From Roseospira navarrensis (lineage in GTDB: Bacteria > Pseudomonadota > Alphaproteobacteria > Rhodospirillales > Rhodospirillaceae): DNA of 64,000 bases. This document shows, piece by piece, positions 17,930 through 27,060 of this stretch. Under the pieces are notes generated by a model. It did not search any database. It had not been told where the DNA came from and worked only from the letters and a program-made list of their open reading frames with translations. How positions within the stretch are numbered: position 1 is the first letter of the stretch; each line of letters opens with the position of its first letter. The stretch lies in contig NZ_WIVE01000012.1 in NCBI RefSeq assembly GCF_009601025.1, forward strand, positions 1 through 64,000. The letters run 5' to 3'. The position numbers and the translations under genes were made by a program.

Positions 17930-18871
17930 TCAGGCCTTGGTCTTCCGCGCCTGTGCCGGCGGTTCGTCCAGACGCTGACGCAACTGTTCGATCATGTAGG
18001 TCAGCAGCGAGCGCCGGATGATGTCCTGCTGCGTGCTGCCCGACAGTTTGGCGAACTGCCGCAGCAGATCGTGTTCCCGGGCGGGCAGGCGCACGCCCAC
18101 ATGGCGACGGCGCACGTCGGCCTCGGCCTCGGCGGCGGCCCGCCCGGCCACATCCGGCGGCGCATCGGGCCCGAACAGGTAGAGTTCGATTTCCTCGGGA
18201 TCATCAAGGGGCGCCGTCGTCACCGGCGCGCCGGGTTCGGCCTCCGTGCCCTTCAGCCGGATCCAGGGCGGCGCGTCGCCGTTCGAGGGAGCCCGGTACC
18301 CGGCGGCCAGCGTGACGGCCGCCCCGCGACGGGGTGGCACGACGGCCGGTGTGGTCGTCCGCCGCACGGGCGCTTCGGGTGCGTCGTGCCGCCGGGCCTG
18401 CGACTGGCGCAGGCTCTCCCAGGGCCGCATCGGTCCCGGCTCCGGCGGCGCCGTGCGGTGGATCATGCCGCCGCCCAGCGGCGCGGCACCTTCCAGCCCG
18501 GCGTCGGCATCCGTATCGCCGTCGTCGTCCGCGTCGTCTTCGCCGTCCGGATCGGGATCGTCAGAGAGCCCGGCGCGCCCGGCGATCGACACCACGACGG
18601 GGTCGGGCTCGGGTGCGGCCATCCGGCGGAACGGAGTCACGCTGGACGGCGGCGCCGTGGCGTCCTCGACGGGGCTCGCGGCTGCGATGGCCTCCGCCAC
18701 ATCGTCGTCATCCAGGATATCGCCATCCACGCGGGGGTCCATGGACTGTCCCAGCGCCCGCGCGAGATCCTCGAACCGGCTTCGGCCCGCATTGGGGATC
18801 GCCGGCTGCACGGCGGGGACGGCCTCGCCCTTGCGGGAAAACAGCCCGCCCAGTCCGATCACCGCGCTCAT
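17930..18871 (-). CDS. Disordered protein with C-terminal ribbon-helix-helix-like region, ParA partner
   Basis: 313 residues. Most of residues 15-225 is acidic, Pro/Ala-rich and likely disordered. The C-terminus (GVRLPAREHDLLRQFAKLSG then QDIIRRSLLTYMIEQLRQRL) looks like a strand followed by two helices, as in CopG-type ribbon-helix-helix DNA-binding proteins. GGAGG precedes the ATG, and only 2 bases separate it from the ParA gene. By position it is the likely partner of that ATPase. The family is not recognised by name; the RHH call is inferred from pattern. Confidence 0.55.
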   Translation of the reverse strand: MSAVIGLGGLFSRKGEAVPAVQPAIPNAGRSRFEDLARALGQSMDPRVDGDILDDDDVAEAIAAASPVEDATAPPSSVTPFRRMAAPEPDPVVVSIAGRAGLSDDPDPDGEDDADDDGDTDADAGLEGAAPLGGGMIHRTAPPEPGPMRPWESLRQSQARRHDAPEAPVRRTTTPAVVPPRRGAAVTLAAGYRAPSNGDAPPWIRLKGTEAEPGAPVTTAPLDDPEEIELYLFGPDAPPDVAGRAAAEAEADVRRRHVGVRLPAREHDLLRQFAKLSGSTQQDIIRRSLLTYMIEQLRQRLDEPPAQARKTKA

Positions 18872-18873
18872 GG

Positions 18874-20010
18874 CTACACCTCCGCAATGCCGCGGCGCCC
18901 GAAGGCACGGTGACCAAGCAGGCCGCGACCGCTTGCGGGGCGCGCACCGGGGGCGGAATGACCGGACGCCGGCGGCATCGCGGCCGGTCCGCGATCACCG
19001 GCCGGCCGGGCGCCGGCCACGAGATGCGGCATGGGACGCCCCGGACGCTCGGCCCGGAAATCGTCGTCGTTGGCGGTGGGCGCACGGGGGGCGTCGAACG
19101 GAACCGAGTCGAGGCCGTCCGTGTCCTCCTCGTCCTCGTCCACCTCGGGCGCCTCGCTCTCGACCACCCGGATGGACCGCGCGTCCATCGCGGAGTCGCG
19201 ACGATCGGGACGCCCGGCGCGGTCCGACCAGGCCTCGACGGCATCCACGCGCGCCGGGTCGATGCTGGCGACGGGAATGCGGGCCCCCTCGGCCACGGTG
19301 GCGGCCTGCGGACGCGGATCGTAGGACTCGCGCACGAAATCCGAGAAGGCGCCGCCGACCTGCGGACCGGCGTGTTCCGCCATGCGGGCGGCGCGCTCGA
19401 CGCGTTCCTTCAGATACGCCCACAGGGCCTGCATCTCGTGCGCCGAGCGACCCTCGGGGTTGATTTCCATGACCGTGCGACCGTCGCTCATGCTGGCGGC
19501 GTATTCGGTGCGGTTGTGGATGGTGGTCGGCGCGACGGTGCCATGCTGGCTCAGGGCCACGGCGGCATCGGAGGTGATGCGCGCCCGGGCGGAGGCGGCG
19601 TTGACCACGAACACGAACGGCCGGTTGAGCCCTTCCACGAGGTCCACGGTCGCGCCGGCGGCGCGCAGATCATGGGGACTGGGGCGCACCGGCACCACCA
19701 CCAGGTCGGCGTTTTCCACCACGCTGCGGATGGCGATGGTGATCGCCGGCGGCGTGTCGATCATGACCATGTTGATGCCGCGCCGGTCCAGTTCGGCCAG
19801 CGTCTCCGGCAGCTCGGTCAGCGAGGAGCGCACGAAGTACGGCGTTTCGGCCTGGCGCGCGTTCCACCACTGGGCCAGCGAGCCCTGGGGGTCGGTATCG
19901 AGCATGGCGACGGGACCCAGCCCCATGGCATCGGCCATCACGGCCATATGGCCGGCCAGGGTCGTCTTCCCGGACCCACCCTTCTGCGATGCGAAAACGA
20001 TGACCTGCAT
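18874..20010 (-). CDS. ParA-family partitioning ATPase with long disordered tail
   Basis: 378 residues. The N-terminal 200 are a ParA-type deviant Walker ATPase: QKGGSGKTT at 9-17, DTDPQGSLAQWW (Walker A') and MVMIDTPPA (Walker B). The last 150 or so residues are acidic and low complexity. The domain resembles orphan ParAs that position cargo such as plasmids, chemoreceptors or microcompartments on the nucleoid. No ParB or parS-like repeats were seen nearby; the next gene encodes a disordered RHH-like protein. Confidence 0.85.
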   Translation of the reverse strand: MQVIVFASQKGGSGKTTLAGHMAVMADAMGLGPVAMLDTDPQGSLAQWWNARQAETPYFVRSSLTELPETLAELDRRGINMVMIDTPPAITIAIRSVVENADLVVVPVRPSPHDLRAAGATVDLVEGLNRPFVFVVNAASARARITSDAAVALSQHGTVAPTTIHNRTEYAASMSDGRTVMEINPEGRSAHEMQALWAYLKERVERAARMAEHAGPQVGGAFSDFVRESYDPRPQAATVAEGARIPVASIDPARVDAVEAWSDRAGRPDRRDSAMDARSIRVVESEAPEVDEDEEDTDGLDSVPFDAPRAPTANDDDFRAERPGRPMPHLVAGARPAGDRGPAAMPPASGHSAPGARPASGRGLLGHRAFGRRGIAEV

Positions 20011-20162
20011 GGTTGTGGTCCTTCCTGACTCGTCGGAGCGTCAAGGACCATGCCCCCTGGCACAAACCCCGGCTCCCGACCTTTCGGGCCATGAAAACAG
20101 GGTATGTGGCGCCGGGGACAGGAACAGTGACCCCGGTCACAGGATCGCCCGGAAGCCCCGGA

Positions 20163-21614
20163 TTACCGCCCGTCCGCGGCATCCATGCCGGCGCTTTCGG
20201 TGCTGCCGCGGGCCTCCAGGGGCCCCTCCCCAGAGGGACCGTCACCCGCCTCGTGGTGCCAGATCGCGCGCAGGCGGGCCAGCGCCTCCGCCAGCGGAGG
20301 CACGGACAGCGTGCCGTCCGCCGCCCGCGTCAACAGCCCCAGGCGGTCCAGCTTGCCCAGGGCGTCGTCGATGTCGAAGCGCACCCGGGCCGCCAGGGTG
20401 CGGTCAAGCCAGGCCTCGGCCGCCGCCGCCAGCGCCGCCGCGTCCATGGGCTCGGTCGCGCCGCGCAACAGGGTGTAGGCGATGACCGCCTCCTTGAACT
20501 CCTGGTCCTCCGCCGTGCCCAGCAGGTAATCGAACACGGCCGCGTTGTTGCAGACGTTCCGGTAATAGAGATTGTCGGTCAAAATCATCTGATACTTCAG
20601 AACCTGGCGCTCGAACTTGATCCATTGTCTCATCAGGAAGCCGCCCAGGCCCGCCAGCGCGCTCATGGCCGCCAGGGCCTTCGCAAGGTCGGCCTGGGCC
20701 ACCGAGCCCTGCGCCGTCAGCCCCAGCCAAGCGGCCGCCACCACGAACAGGACGGACAGCGCCGGCAGAATGTTCATGAGGACAGGCACCCCACCGGCGA
20801 CGGCCGGCACGCCCAGCAGCAGCTTGTCCCGCAGACGCATCACGGCCCGTGCGCCGGGATAGAGCATGTTCAGATCGCCCTCGGCGACGTCCGTGAACAG
20901 CTTGATGACCACCTTGCCTTCGAACACCCGGTCCGGCGGGCGTCCGCCGGGCGTGACGGCCAGGCCCACGGGCAGGCGGCGGCGACGGCTGGCGATGGAC
21001 TCGTGAAAGCGGATCAGCACCACCACGTGGCGCAGGCGCACCGCCGGCCGGATCCGCTCCGCCAGCCCGAACAGACGACGCGATCGGGCCACCGCCTGTC
21101 GGCGACCGCGCGCGAAGAACGCCACGTCGGCATAATGATGGGTCGGGACCCGGACCTCGGCGTCCACCTCGGCCGCCCGGCGCTCGGCCTCGGCGAGGCG
21201 GTCCGGGTCCACGGGCGCGAAGTTGGCCTGGATCAATAGCCCGGACAGCCGCGCCTTGAGACGGTCGTAGGCGGCCCCACGGTCCTCGCGCCAACCGGCG
21301 GCCCCCGCCGGCAGGTCAGGGTTGAAGGCGTGGTAGTCGTCGCGGAGGCAGCGCAGGCACTCCCGCCCCTCGATCCGGAACAGCAGGCCGAGGAGCCGGC
21401 ACACCTCGGAAAAGGTGTGGTCTGTCCACGCCCGCTCCCCAGCCGGAACGGGCTCCAGGATCGTGTCGCGCAGACGCGCCACCAGGGCGGTCTGCGGCAC
21501 CGCAATGAAGGGATCCGGCGCGGGCGGGTCGGGCGGCGGACCGTCCCTGTCCCGCCACCCGGTCACGACCGACCAGGCCCTGGCGAGATGCGCCCTGCCG
21601 CCCGCGTCGGTCAT
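20163..21614 (-). CDS. DUF3754-like membrane protein
   Basis: 483 residues. The central part (YADVAFFARGRRQ, FEGKVVIKLFTDVAEGDLNM, LYPGARAVMRLRDK) matches the pattern of DUF3754, the family that includes mitochondrial TMEM143, followed by two membrane helices near 270-320 and a conserved RQWIKFERQVLKYQMILT plus NLYYRNVCNN. Function is unknown in the family. It lies downstream of the DUF6524 gene and upstream of parA on the same strand. The family call rests on remembered motifs. Confidence 0.6.
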   Translation of the reverse strand: MTDAGGRAHLARAWSVVTGWRDRDGPPPDPPAPDPFIAVPQTALVARLRDTILEPVPAGERAWTDHTFSEVCRLLGLLFRIEGRECLRCLRDDYHAFNPDLPAGAAGWREDRGAAYDRLKARLSGLLIQANFAPVDPDRLAEAERRAAEVDAEVRVPTHHYADVAFFARGRRQAVARSRRLFGLAERIRPAVRLRHVVVLIRFHESIASRRRRLPVGLAVTPGGRPPDRVFEGKVVIKLFTDVAEGDLNMLYPGARAVMRLRDKLLLGVPAVAGGVPVLMNILPALSVLFVVAAAWLGLTAQGSVAQADLAKALAAMSALAGLGGFLMRQWIKFERQVLKYQMILTDNLYYRNVCNNAAVFDYLLGTAEDQEFKEAVIAYTLLRGATEPMDAAALAAAAEAWLDRTLAARVRFDIDDALGKLDRLGLLTRAADGTLSVPPLAEALARLRAIWHHEAGDGPSGEGPLEARGSTESAGMDAADGR

Positions 21615-21626
21615 GCGCGCCCCGGA

Positions 21627-22046
21627 TCAGGTTTCGACGTCATCCACGTCAAGCTGGCCGGTGATGCGGCGCCAGATGTGCGACCAGGACATTCCCACCG
21701 CCATGATGGTCGCGACCACGACCAGTCCGATCCAGATCAGGGGCTCGCCCTGAAGATTGGCGCCGGTGTAGGTCACGATCACCCAGAGCAGGATGGCGAA
21801 CAGCGCCACCAGCAGGATGATGCCGAACTTGCCGATCGACCGCAGCGTGGCCATGACGTACAGGATGTACCCGATCAGCAGCACGATGGCCGCCAGGGCC
21901 TTCAACGGCAGGTCCTCGTTGAAGCCCGAGGTCTCGATCCAGCCGGCGAACGACCAGCCGGTCGGATTGTACGTGGCCATCACCAGCACGATGGCGGCGA
22001 CCCATCGGATCGCGAACCCCACAAACGAAAATCCACTCGCAGCCAT
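21627..22046 (-). CDS. DUF6524 four-helix membrane protein
   Basis: 139 residues with four membrane helices and a short polar C-terminus GMSWSHIWRRITGQLDVDDV. RWVAAIVLVMATYNPTGWSF and the SWSH motif match the DUF6524 family of small alphaproteobacterial membrane proteins of unknown role. The ATG at 22046 has a strong GGAGGGG site; the longer frame starts inside the preceding terminator-like hairpin. Twelve bases separate its stop from the next gene. Confidence 0.8.
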   Translation of the reverse strand: MAASGFSFVGFAIRWVAAIVLVMATYNPTGWSFAGWIETSGFNEDLPLKALAAIVLLIGYILYVMATLRSIGKFGIILLVALFAILLWVIVTYTGANLQGEPLIWIGLVVVATIMAVGMSWSHIWRRITGQLDVDDVET

Positions 22047-22072
22047 AACCCCCTCCTTCTTGAATATGGAAA

Positions 22073-22120
22073 CGAACGCCACCCCCGGACGCCGATCAGG
22101 CGCCGGAGGCTTGGCGTTCG
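22073..22120 (-). terminator. Nested hairpin after the TAXI gene
   Basis: CGAACGCCA and TGGCGTTCG form a 9-bp outer stem with an inner CCGG/GCGCC stem, and TTTCC follows on the minus strand. It lies about 35 bases after the TAXI stop and upstream of the DUF6524 start, so it probably separates the two transcripts. Confidence 0.5.
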
Positions 22121-22156
22121 CCCGGTTGGTTTTCCGGTCTCAAACCGATTCCGGGG

Positions 22157-23161
22157 TTACTGGGCGATGCTCTCGCGGGCGTCGTCCACGGCCTGCAGGG
22201 CCTTTTCCAGCCCCTGTTCGGAGACTTGGGCCAGATCGTCCAGCATCGACTGGAACCAGCCAGCCTGCGGCTGCAGTTCGCTGACGGGCACCTCGCGCAC
22301 GATCTTGATCATTTCTTCCTGGTCCAGCCGCTCGGTGCTGCCCTCGGGGAGCATGTCCGGGTTGCCGGTGATGTAGGCCAGCGGCGTGCAGGCGGTGACG
22401 ATCTTTTCCACACCCTGCCAGTTCAGCAGGCCGGCACTGGTGACCTTGACCTCCAGCGGCACATAGGCGCGCTCGCCGTCGGCGAAGCGCTGCCGCAGAA
22501 TGTTGCGGTCCACGACCGGGACGAACACCATCTTGGCGTCGTTCAGGCGCTCGAAGCGGGCGTTCGACGGATCCGGGAACTGGACGAAGAAGGCCACGTC
22601 CGCCTGCCCGTTGATGACGGCATCAATGGCGGCGTCGGTGCTGTCCAGGTAGCTGACCTTGCTGGCCTCGGCCAGACGCTCGTCGAAGGACTGCAGCAAC
22701 TGGAAGGTCTGGGCCGAGCCGCTGTCCTGCGGGCCCAGCGCGAAGCGGACACGGCGGGCATAGCCGGCCACGGCGCCCCAGTTGGTCAGGCGGTCCTGGT
22801 TGGCCTCGGTGGTGACGGCGTACAGGCACTCGTTGGTGACGTCGTTGCGGATAATGCTGATCTTGTCGGCGATGGCCGGGTTCTGCGCGGACTTGAAGGC
22901 CAGCACGTCGGTCTGGGTCATGCCGATGGCCTGCGGATTGGACAGGACCTGCTCGATGTTCTCGCCGCTTCCGGCGCTGGTCTTCAACTCGTAGTCAAAG
23001 AATTCCTTCTTGAGCACGTCCAGCAGAAGCGGGCCGAACGACCCGAAGTAGCTGCCGCTCTGGCCGCCCGTGTAGATCGGATTGGCCGCCAGGGCGGGCC
23101 CCACCACGAGCGCGGCCGCCATGGCGGCGCCCGTGAACCAGGTAGTCTTCATGATGGTCAT
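22157..23161 (-). CDS. TAXI-family TRAP-type periplasmic solute-binding protein
   Basis: 334 residues from ATG 23161, preceded by GGGGGA. A Sec signal peptide ends at ALAANP near residue 22-24, then IYTGGQSGSYFGSFG and LKTSAGSGENIEQV, the pattern of TAXI (TRAP-associated extracytoplasmic immunogenic) binding proteins. The substrate is unknown; this family takes organic acids or amino acids. No TRAP membrane component (DctM or fused DctQM) is in the window, which is unusual. The 392-base region upstream (23162-23553) has no gene and should carry its promoter. Confidence 0.85.
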   Translation of the reverse strand: MTIMKTTWFTGAAMAAALVVGPALAANPIYTGGQSGSYFGSFGPLLLDVLKKEFFDYELKTSAGSGENIEQVLSNPQAIGMTQTDVLAFKSAQNPAIADKISIIRNDVTNECLYAVTTEANQDRLTNWGAVAGYARRVRFALGPQDSGSAQTFQLLQSFDERLAEASKVSYLDSTDAAIDAVINGQADVAFFVQFPDPSNARFERLNDAKMVFVPVVDRNILRQRFADGERAYVPLEVKVTSAGLLNWQGVEKIVTACTPLAYITGNPDMLPEGSTERLDQEEMIKIVREVPVSELQPQAGWFQSMLDDLAQVSEQGLEKALQAVDDARESIAQ

Positions 23162-23553
23162 TGTTCCCCCGCTCAGATGGTGCGTCGCCCGGTCCGGAAC
23201 GTCCGGACACCGGGAACCTCGCGAAAGGGTCCGGGCCGGATGCGGTGCCGGGGCGGCGCCGTTCGTTTTGCCTGCAACCTCACCGGACGGGCGCGGCCCG
23301 CCGGCCAGGAACACCGCCCTGCCCCGCCCGGATCGGACGGAATCTCAGGGGCGAGCGCCCGGGTTCGTCAGTCCCCCATGGGCCGGCAGGCGTCTCCCGT
23401 CCGCCGGCCCAGGTCCGGATGTCCCCCCCGGGGCCCGTGAACGGTACCCCAGGTTTCGCGCAGGGAGCAACGACCGAACCCGTTCCGCCGTGGCGCAGGC
23501 TTCACCATAGCCCGCTGGTCGGGCTCCGCAACCATGGTTCCCGAGCGCGAAAC

Positions 23554-25410
23554 TCAAGGATTGGTGGGGGATTCCACCCCGCCCGGCCCGGTCGGGGCGG
23601 TCGGGCCATCGAACAGCAGCGCCGGCGGATCGGTCGGAGACATCCGTCCGGCCAGGGGCTCCAGCAGCGGCGCCACCACGGCGGCGACCCGCGCCAGCGC
23701 CCGCAGGTCGGAGTCGGGCAGTCCGGCCAGCCCCTGCATTAGCCCCGGCAGCGCATCCGGGTTCCGCAGCAGGTCCATCAGAAGGTCCGTCAGGTCACGC
23801 GGCGCGGGATACGGGGCGACGACCACGATCTCGTCCGCTGGCAGCGCCGCGGCCTCCCGCGCCGCCGCCAGCGCCTCGCGCAGGCCGCCGAGGCCGTCCA
23901 CCAGACCCGCGCCCAGGGCATCTGTGCCCGTGAACACCCGCCCGCGCGCGGCCTGATCCAGACGCATGCCATCCAGATCCCGCGCCGTGCCCACACGGTC
24001 GGTGAAGTCGGCATAGATGGCGTCCAGACGCCGGTCCAGCGCCCGCCGCGCCGACACCGAGAACGGCGCCGTGGTGCTCCACATGGCCGCGTTGTCGCCC
24101 TCGGCCAGCCGCGTCCAGGAAATCCCGAGGTCATCCCACAGGCGGCGCGCCACCAGCTTGCCGGCGGCCACGCCGATCGAGCCGGTGAGGGTGCCCGGCG
24201 AGGCCAGGATGCGGTCGCCCTCCAGCGCGATGAAGTACCCGCCGGAGGCCACCACGTTGCCCATGGACACGATGACCGGCGTGCCGGAGTCCCGCGCCAG
24301 CGCCACCGCGCGGCGGGCCGTGTCCGAGGCCACGTAGTCCCCGCCCGGGCTGTTGAGCCGCAGCACGATGGCGGCCACGCGCTCGTCCTGCACGGCGGAC
24401 TCGATGGCGTCCGCCATGTCCTCGGCGTGCAGCATCGGCCGGCCGGAGAACGGCGACACACCCCGGGACTCGCCCGGCACCACCATGCCGACGCCGTGGA
24501 TCAGGGCGATCCGGCGGGCGTCCGTCGGCTGCGGGTCGTCGCGTCGTGTCATATAGTCCGCCACGGACAGGCGGCCGTTCTCGCCCATGGTGTCGCGCAC
24601 CGCGTCGCGGAACTGGTCGCGATACCCGGCCCGGTCCACCAGCCCCGCGTCCACCGCATCGGGGACCAGCAGGGGCGCGGAGTCGATGCTGTCATCCAGC
24701 GCATCGAGATCCACGCTCCGCGCCGCCGAGATGTCCGCGCGGATCTGATCGAACCACGAGGCCACCAGACGCCGCTGGTTCTCCTCCTGCGGCGCGGGCA
24801 TGTCGGTTTCCGACGCCATCGCGAGCACGCCCTTGTACTCGTGCCGGCTGCTGGCCTCGAACGCCAGGCCCAGGTCGGCCAGGCCCTCGGCGGCGAAGGG
24901 GACCTCCATGGCGATGCCGATGAGACCCAGCTCGCCGGAGGGCTGCATCCAGATCTGTTCGAACGCCGAGGCCAGATAATACGCCATGGTGCCGCGTCCG
25001 GCGCCCGAGGGCATGCTGTCGGCATAGACGAAGGTGGGCTTGCCGTTGGCCCGGAACGCATGCACGGCGTCGCGCACTTCCTGCGCCTGGGCGAGGCCCA
25101 TTTCGGGGCTGCGCACCCGAGCGACCAGACCCCTGACGCGGTCGTCGGAGGCCGCCCGTTCCAGCCCGTCCAGCAGGGTGCGCAGGGTCATGGCGTCGGG
25201 ATCCGCGCCCCCGGCCCAGCCCGGCCCTTCGCCCTCCAGCAGCGCGCGGTCCAGGTCCACGGTCAGCACGATCGACCCGGGAAGAGGGTCGCGCCCGCGA
25301 TCGGGAAGGACGTAGGGCGCGGCGATCCAGGCTGCGGCGACGATGATGACCACCAGTGTGCCGACCATGGCCAGCAGACCCACGATCACCTTGCCGAGAA
25401 AACGAAACAT
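23554..25410 (-). CDS. sppA: Signal peptide peptidase SppA (long form)
   Basis: 618 residues, the two-domain 67-kDa type, with an N-terminal membrane anchor (VIVGLLAMVGTLVVIIVAAAW). It would cut signal peptide remnants in the inner membrane. The general-base Lys is in HEYKGVLAMASETD (Lys 193) in the first domain and the nucleophile Ser in GNVVASGGYFIAL (Ser 389) in the second, so the split active site is complete. The second domain also has LRLNSPGGD. Confidence 0.93.
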   Translation of the reverse strand: MFRFLGKVIVGLLAMVGTLVVIIVAAAWIAAPYVLPDRGRDPLPGSIVLTVDLDRALLEGEGPGWAGGADPDAMTLRTLLDGLERAASDDRVRGLVARVRSPEMGLAQAQEVRDAVHAFRANGKPTFVYADSMPSGAGRGTMAYYLASAFEQIWMQPSGELGLIGIAMEVPFAAEGLADLGLAFEASSRHEYKGVLAMASETDMPAPQEENQRRLVASWFDQIRADISAARSVDLDALDDSIDSAPLLVPDAVDAGLVDRAGYRDQFRDAVRDTMGENGRLSVADYMTRRDDPQPTDARRIALIHGVGMVVPGESRGVSPFSGRPMLHAEDMADAIESAVQDERVAAIVLRLNSPGGDYVASDTARRAVALARDSGTPVIVSMGNVVASGGYFIALEGDRILASPGTLTGSIGVAAGKLVARRLWDDLGISWTRLAEGDNAAMWSTTAPFSVSARRALDRRLDAIYADFTDRVGTARDLDGMRLDQAARGRVFTGTDALGAGLVDGLGGLREALAAAREAAALPADEIVVVAPYPAPRDLTDLLMDLLRNPDALPGLMQGLAGLPDSDLRALARVAAVVAPLLEPLAGRMSPTDPPALLFDGPTAPTGPGGVESPTNP

Positions 25411-25453
25411 GCGCTCGGGGCTCCTTCGTCGGCGCGCGCGTCCGCGCGCCCGT

Positions 25454-26026
25454 TCAGCGGTTCATGGCATGGTACCCGGCGTTCGGAATCATGTCGGTCC
25501 CGTGCGCCATGCGGTTGGTATAGTTGAAGAACGCCGCGACATCGCAGATGTCGAAGATGTCCTCCTCCGAGAAACCCGCTGCCCGCAGCCGGTCCCGGTC
25601 CCCCTCCCCGATCGCCTGCGGTGTCAACGTCAGGGTCCACGCGAAATCCAGCATCGCCCGCTGGCGCGGCGGCAGATCGGCGACACGGTAATTCATGACC
25701 ATCATCTCGCCAAGCTGCGGATCGTCGGACAGCGCCCGCACCGCCTGTCCATGCGCGACAAGGCAATAGTAGCAGTGGTTGGCACTGCTTACGACGACCG
25801 CGATCATTTCCCGCTCAAGCTTGGTCAGGCCCGAGGGCCCCAGCATCAGAGTGTTGTACATCTCCATGAAGGCGCGCAACTTGGCGGGATGGCCGGTGTA
25901 GGCCCGCAACACGTTCGGGACCAGTCCCAGCTTTTCCTCGCACTTGTGGAAGTAGGCCTGCACCTCTTCATCGTCGGCGCAACGGTCCGGCAGATCGAGC
26001 CGGGTGATGTGGTCGGGCTGGGGCAT
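25454..26026 (-). CDS. Peroxidase-related AhpD/CMD-like enzyme
   Basis: 190 residues from ATG 26026, with AGGAGG upstream. It carries the AhpD-type core with the redox pair in SSANHCYYCLVAHG, preceded by LTKLEREMIAVVV. The full-length pattern (KLGLVPNVLRAYTGHP at the front, FFNYTNRMAHGTDMIPN at the end) fits the uncharacterised peroxidase-related subfamily. It probably reduces peroxides through the Cys pair. It sits 43 bases upstream of sppA on the same strand. Confidence 0.85.
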   Translation of the reverse strand: MPQPDHITRLDLPDRCADDEEVQAYFHKCEEKLGLVPNVLRAYTGHPAKLRAFMEMYNTLMLGPSGLTKLEREMIAVVVSSANHCYYCLVAHGQAVRALSDDPQLGEMMVMNYRVADLPPRQRAMLDFAWTLTLTPQAIGEGDRDRLRAAGFSEEDIFDICDVAAFFNYTNRMAHGTDMIPNAGYHAMNR

Positions 26027-26288
26027 GGGCGGCCTCCTGGGGCGGGCTCCTGGGGCGGGCGATCGGTTTCGGATCCGCACAGTCTAGCCGGGGACGCCGC
26101 CGGGCGACAGCCATGGACCACCGCCCACACCCCTTTATGGGCGCACAACACAACCGACGCATCCTGCGGGGACGCCCGCATTGACACGCCCGGGTGATGC
26201 CCGCAAGGTCGCAGGGCGAGTCGGGGGAGTCGGCATCGACCGTCCGCGCGCCTTCCCTCACGCCAGAGACACCAGACGCAACGGCGCC

Positions 26289-27023
26289 ATGCCCAGACAG
26301 CTATGGAGTTTCCTCGCCCTCCTGCTCGGCGCCCTGCGCGATCTGGCCCCCATCATCCTGGTCATCGGGTTTTTTCAGGTCATCGTCCTGCAACAGCCGC
26401 TGCCAGACCCGGTCCCGATCATCGTGGGTCTGGTGCTGGTACTGCTCGGCCTGGCGCTGTTCATCCAGGGCCTGGAGATGGGGCTGTTCCCCCTTGGCGA
26501 GTCCATGGCCCATGCCTTCGCGGACAAGGGTAGCCTGTTCTGGCTGCTGGCCTTCTCCTTCGCCCTGGGATTCGGCACCACGGTGGCGGAACCGGCGCTG
26601 ATCGCCGTGGCCGGCGAGGCCGCCGCGGCGGTCGCCGAGGCCGGGCTGATCGACCCGGACCCGGAGAGCCGCGAGACCTATGCCCTGGGCCTGCGCTACA
26701 CGGTCGCGGTCGCGGTGGGTCTGGCCATCCTGGTCGGCGTGTTCCGCATCATCAAGGGCTGGCCGGTCCAGATCCTCATCATCGGCGGATATCTGGTGGT
26801 GGTGGCGCTGACCTTCATCGCCCCGCCGGAGATCGTCGGCGTCGCCTATGATTCGGGTGGGGTGACCACGTCCACCATCACGGTGCCGCTGGTCACGGCC
26901 CTGGGGGTGGGGCTGGCCTCCACGCTGGGCGGTCGCAACCCGCTGATCGACGGGTTCGGCCTGATCGCCTTCGCCAGCCTGACCCCGATGATGTTCGTCA
27001 TGCTCTACGGTCTGCTCTACTGA
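26289..27023 (+). CDS. DUF1538 membrane protein, first of a pair (UmpA/UmpB-like antiporter subunit)
   Basis: 244 residues, about six to seven membrane helices. Family marks are [35 protein letters not shown], and [20 protein letters not shown]. Paired DUF1538 proteins have been reported to act together as a two-component Na(Li,K)/H antiporter (UmpA/UmpB) in a halophile; that function is carried over here by inference. The ATG at 26289 gives the natural hydrophobic N-terminus; the ribosome site is weak. It opens a five-gene operon. Confidence 0.85.
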   Translation: MPRQLWSFLALLLGALRDLAPIILVIGFFQVIVLQQPLPDPVPIIVGLVLVLLGLALFIQGLEMGLFPLGESMAHAFADKGSLFWLLAFSFALGFGTTVAEPALIAVAGEAAAAVAEAGLIDPDPESRETYALGLRYTVAVAVGLAILVGVFRIIKGWPVQILIIGGYLVVVALTFIAPPEIVGVAYDSGGVTTSTITVPLVTALGVGLASTLGGRNPLIDGFGLIAFASLTPMMFVMLYGLLY

Positions 27024-27060
27024 CCCGCTCCGCCGGGATCACCGCGAAGGACACCCCGCC

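Noticed and set aside
18874-20010. Chromosome-segregation ParA of the origin region
   Set aside because: No parB, gidA/gidB or parS-like repeats lie near it, and its long acidic tail differs from chromosomal ParA.
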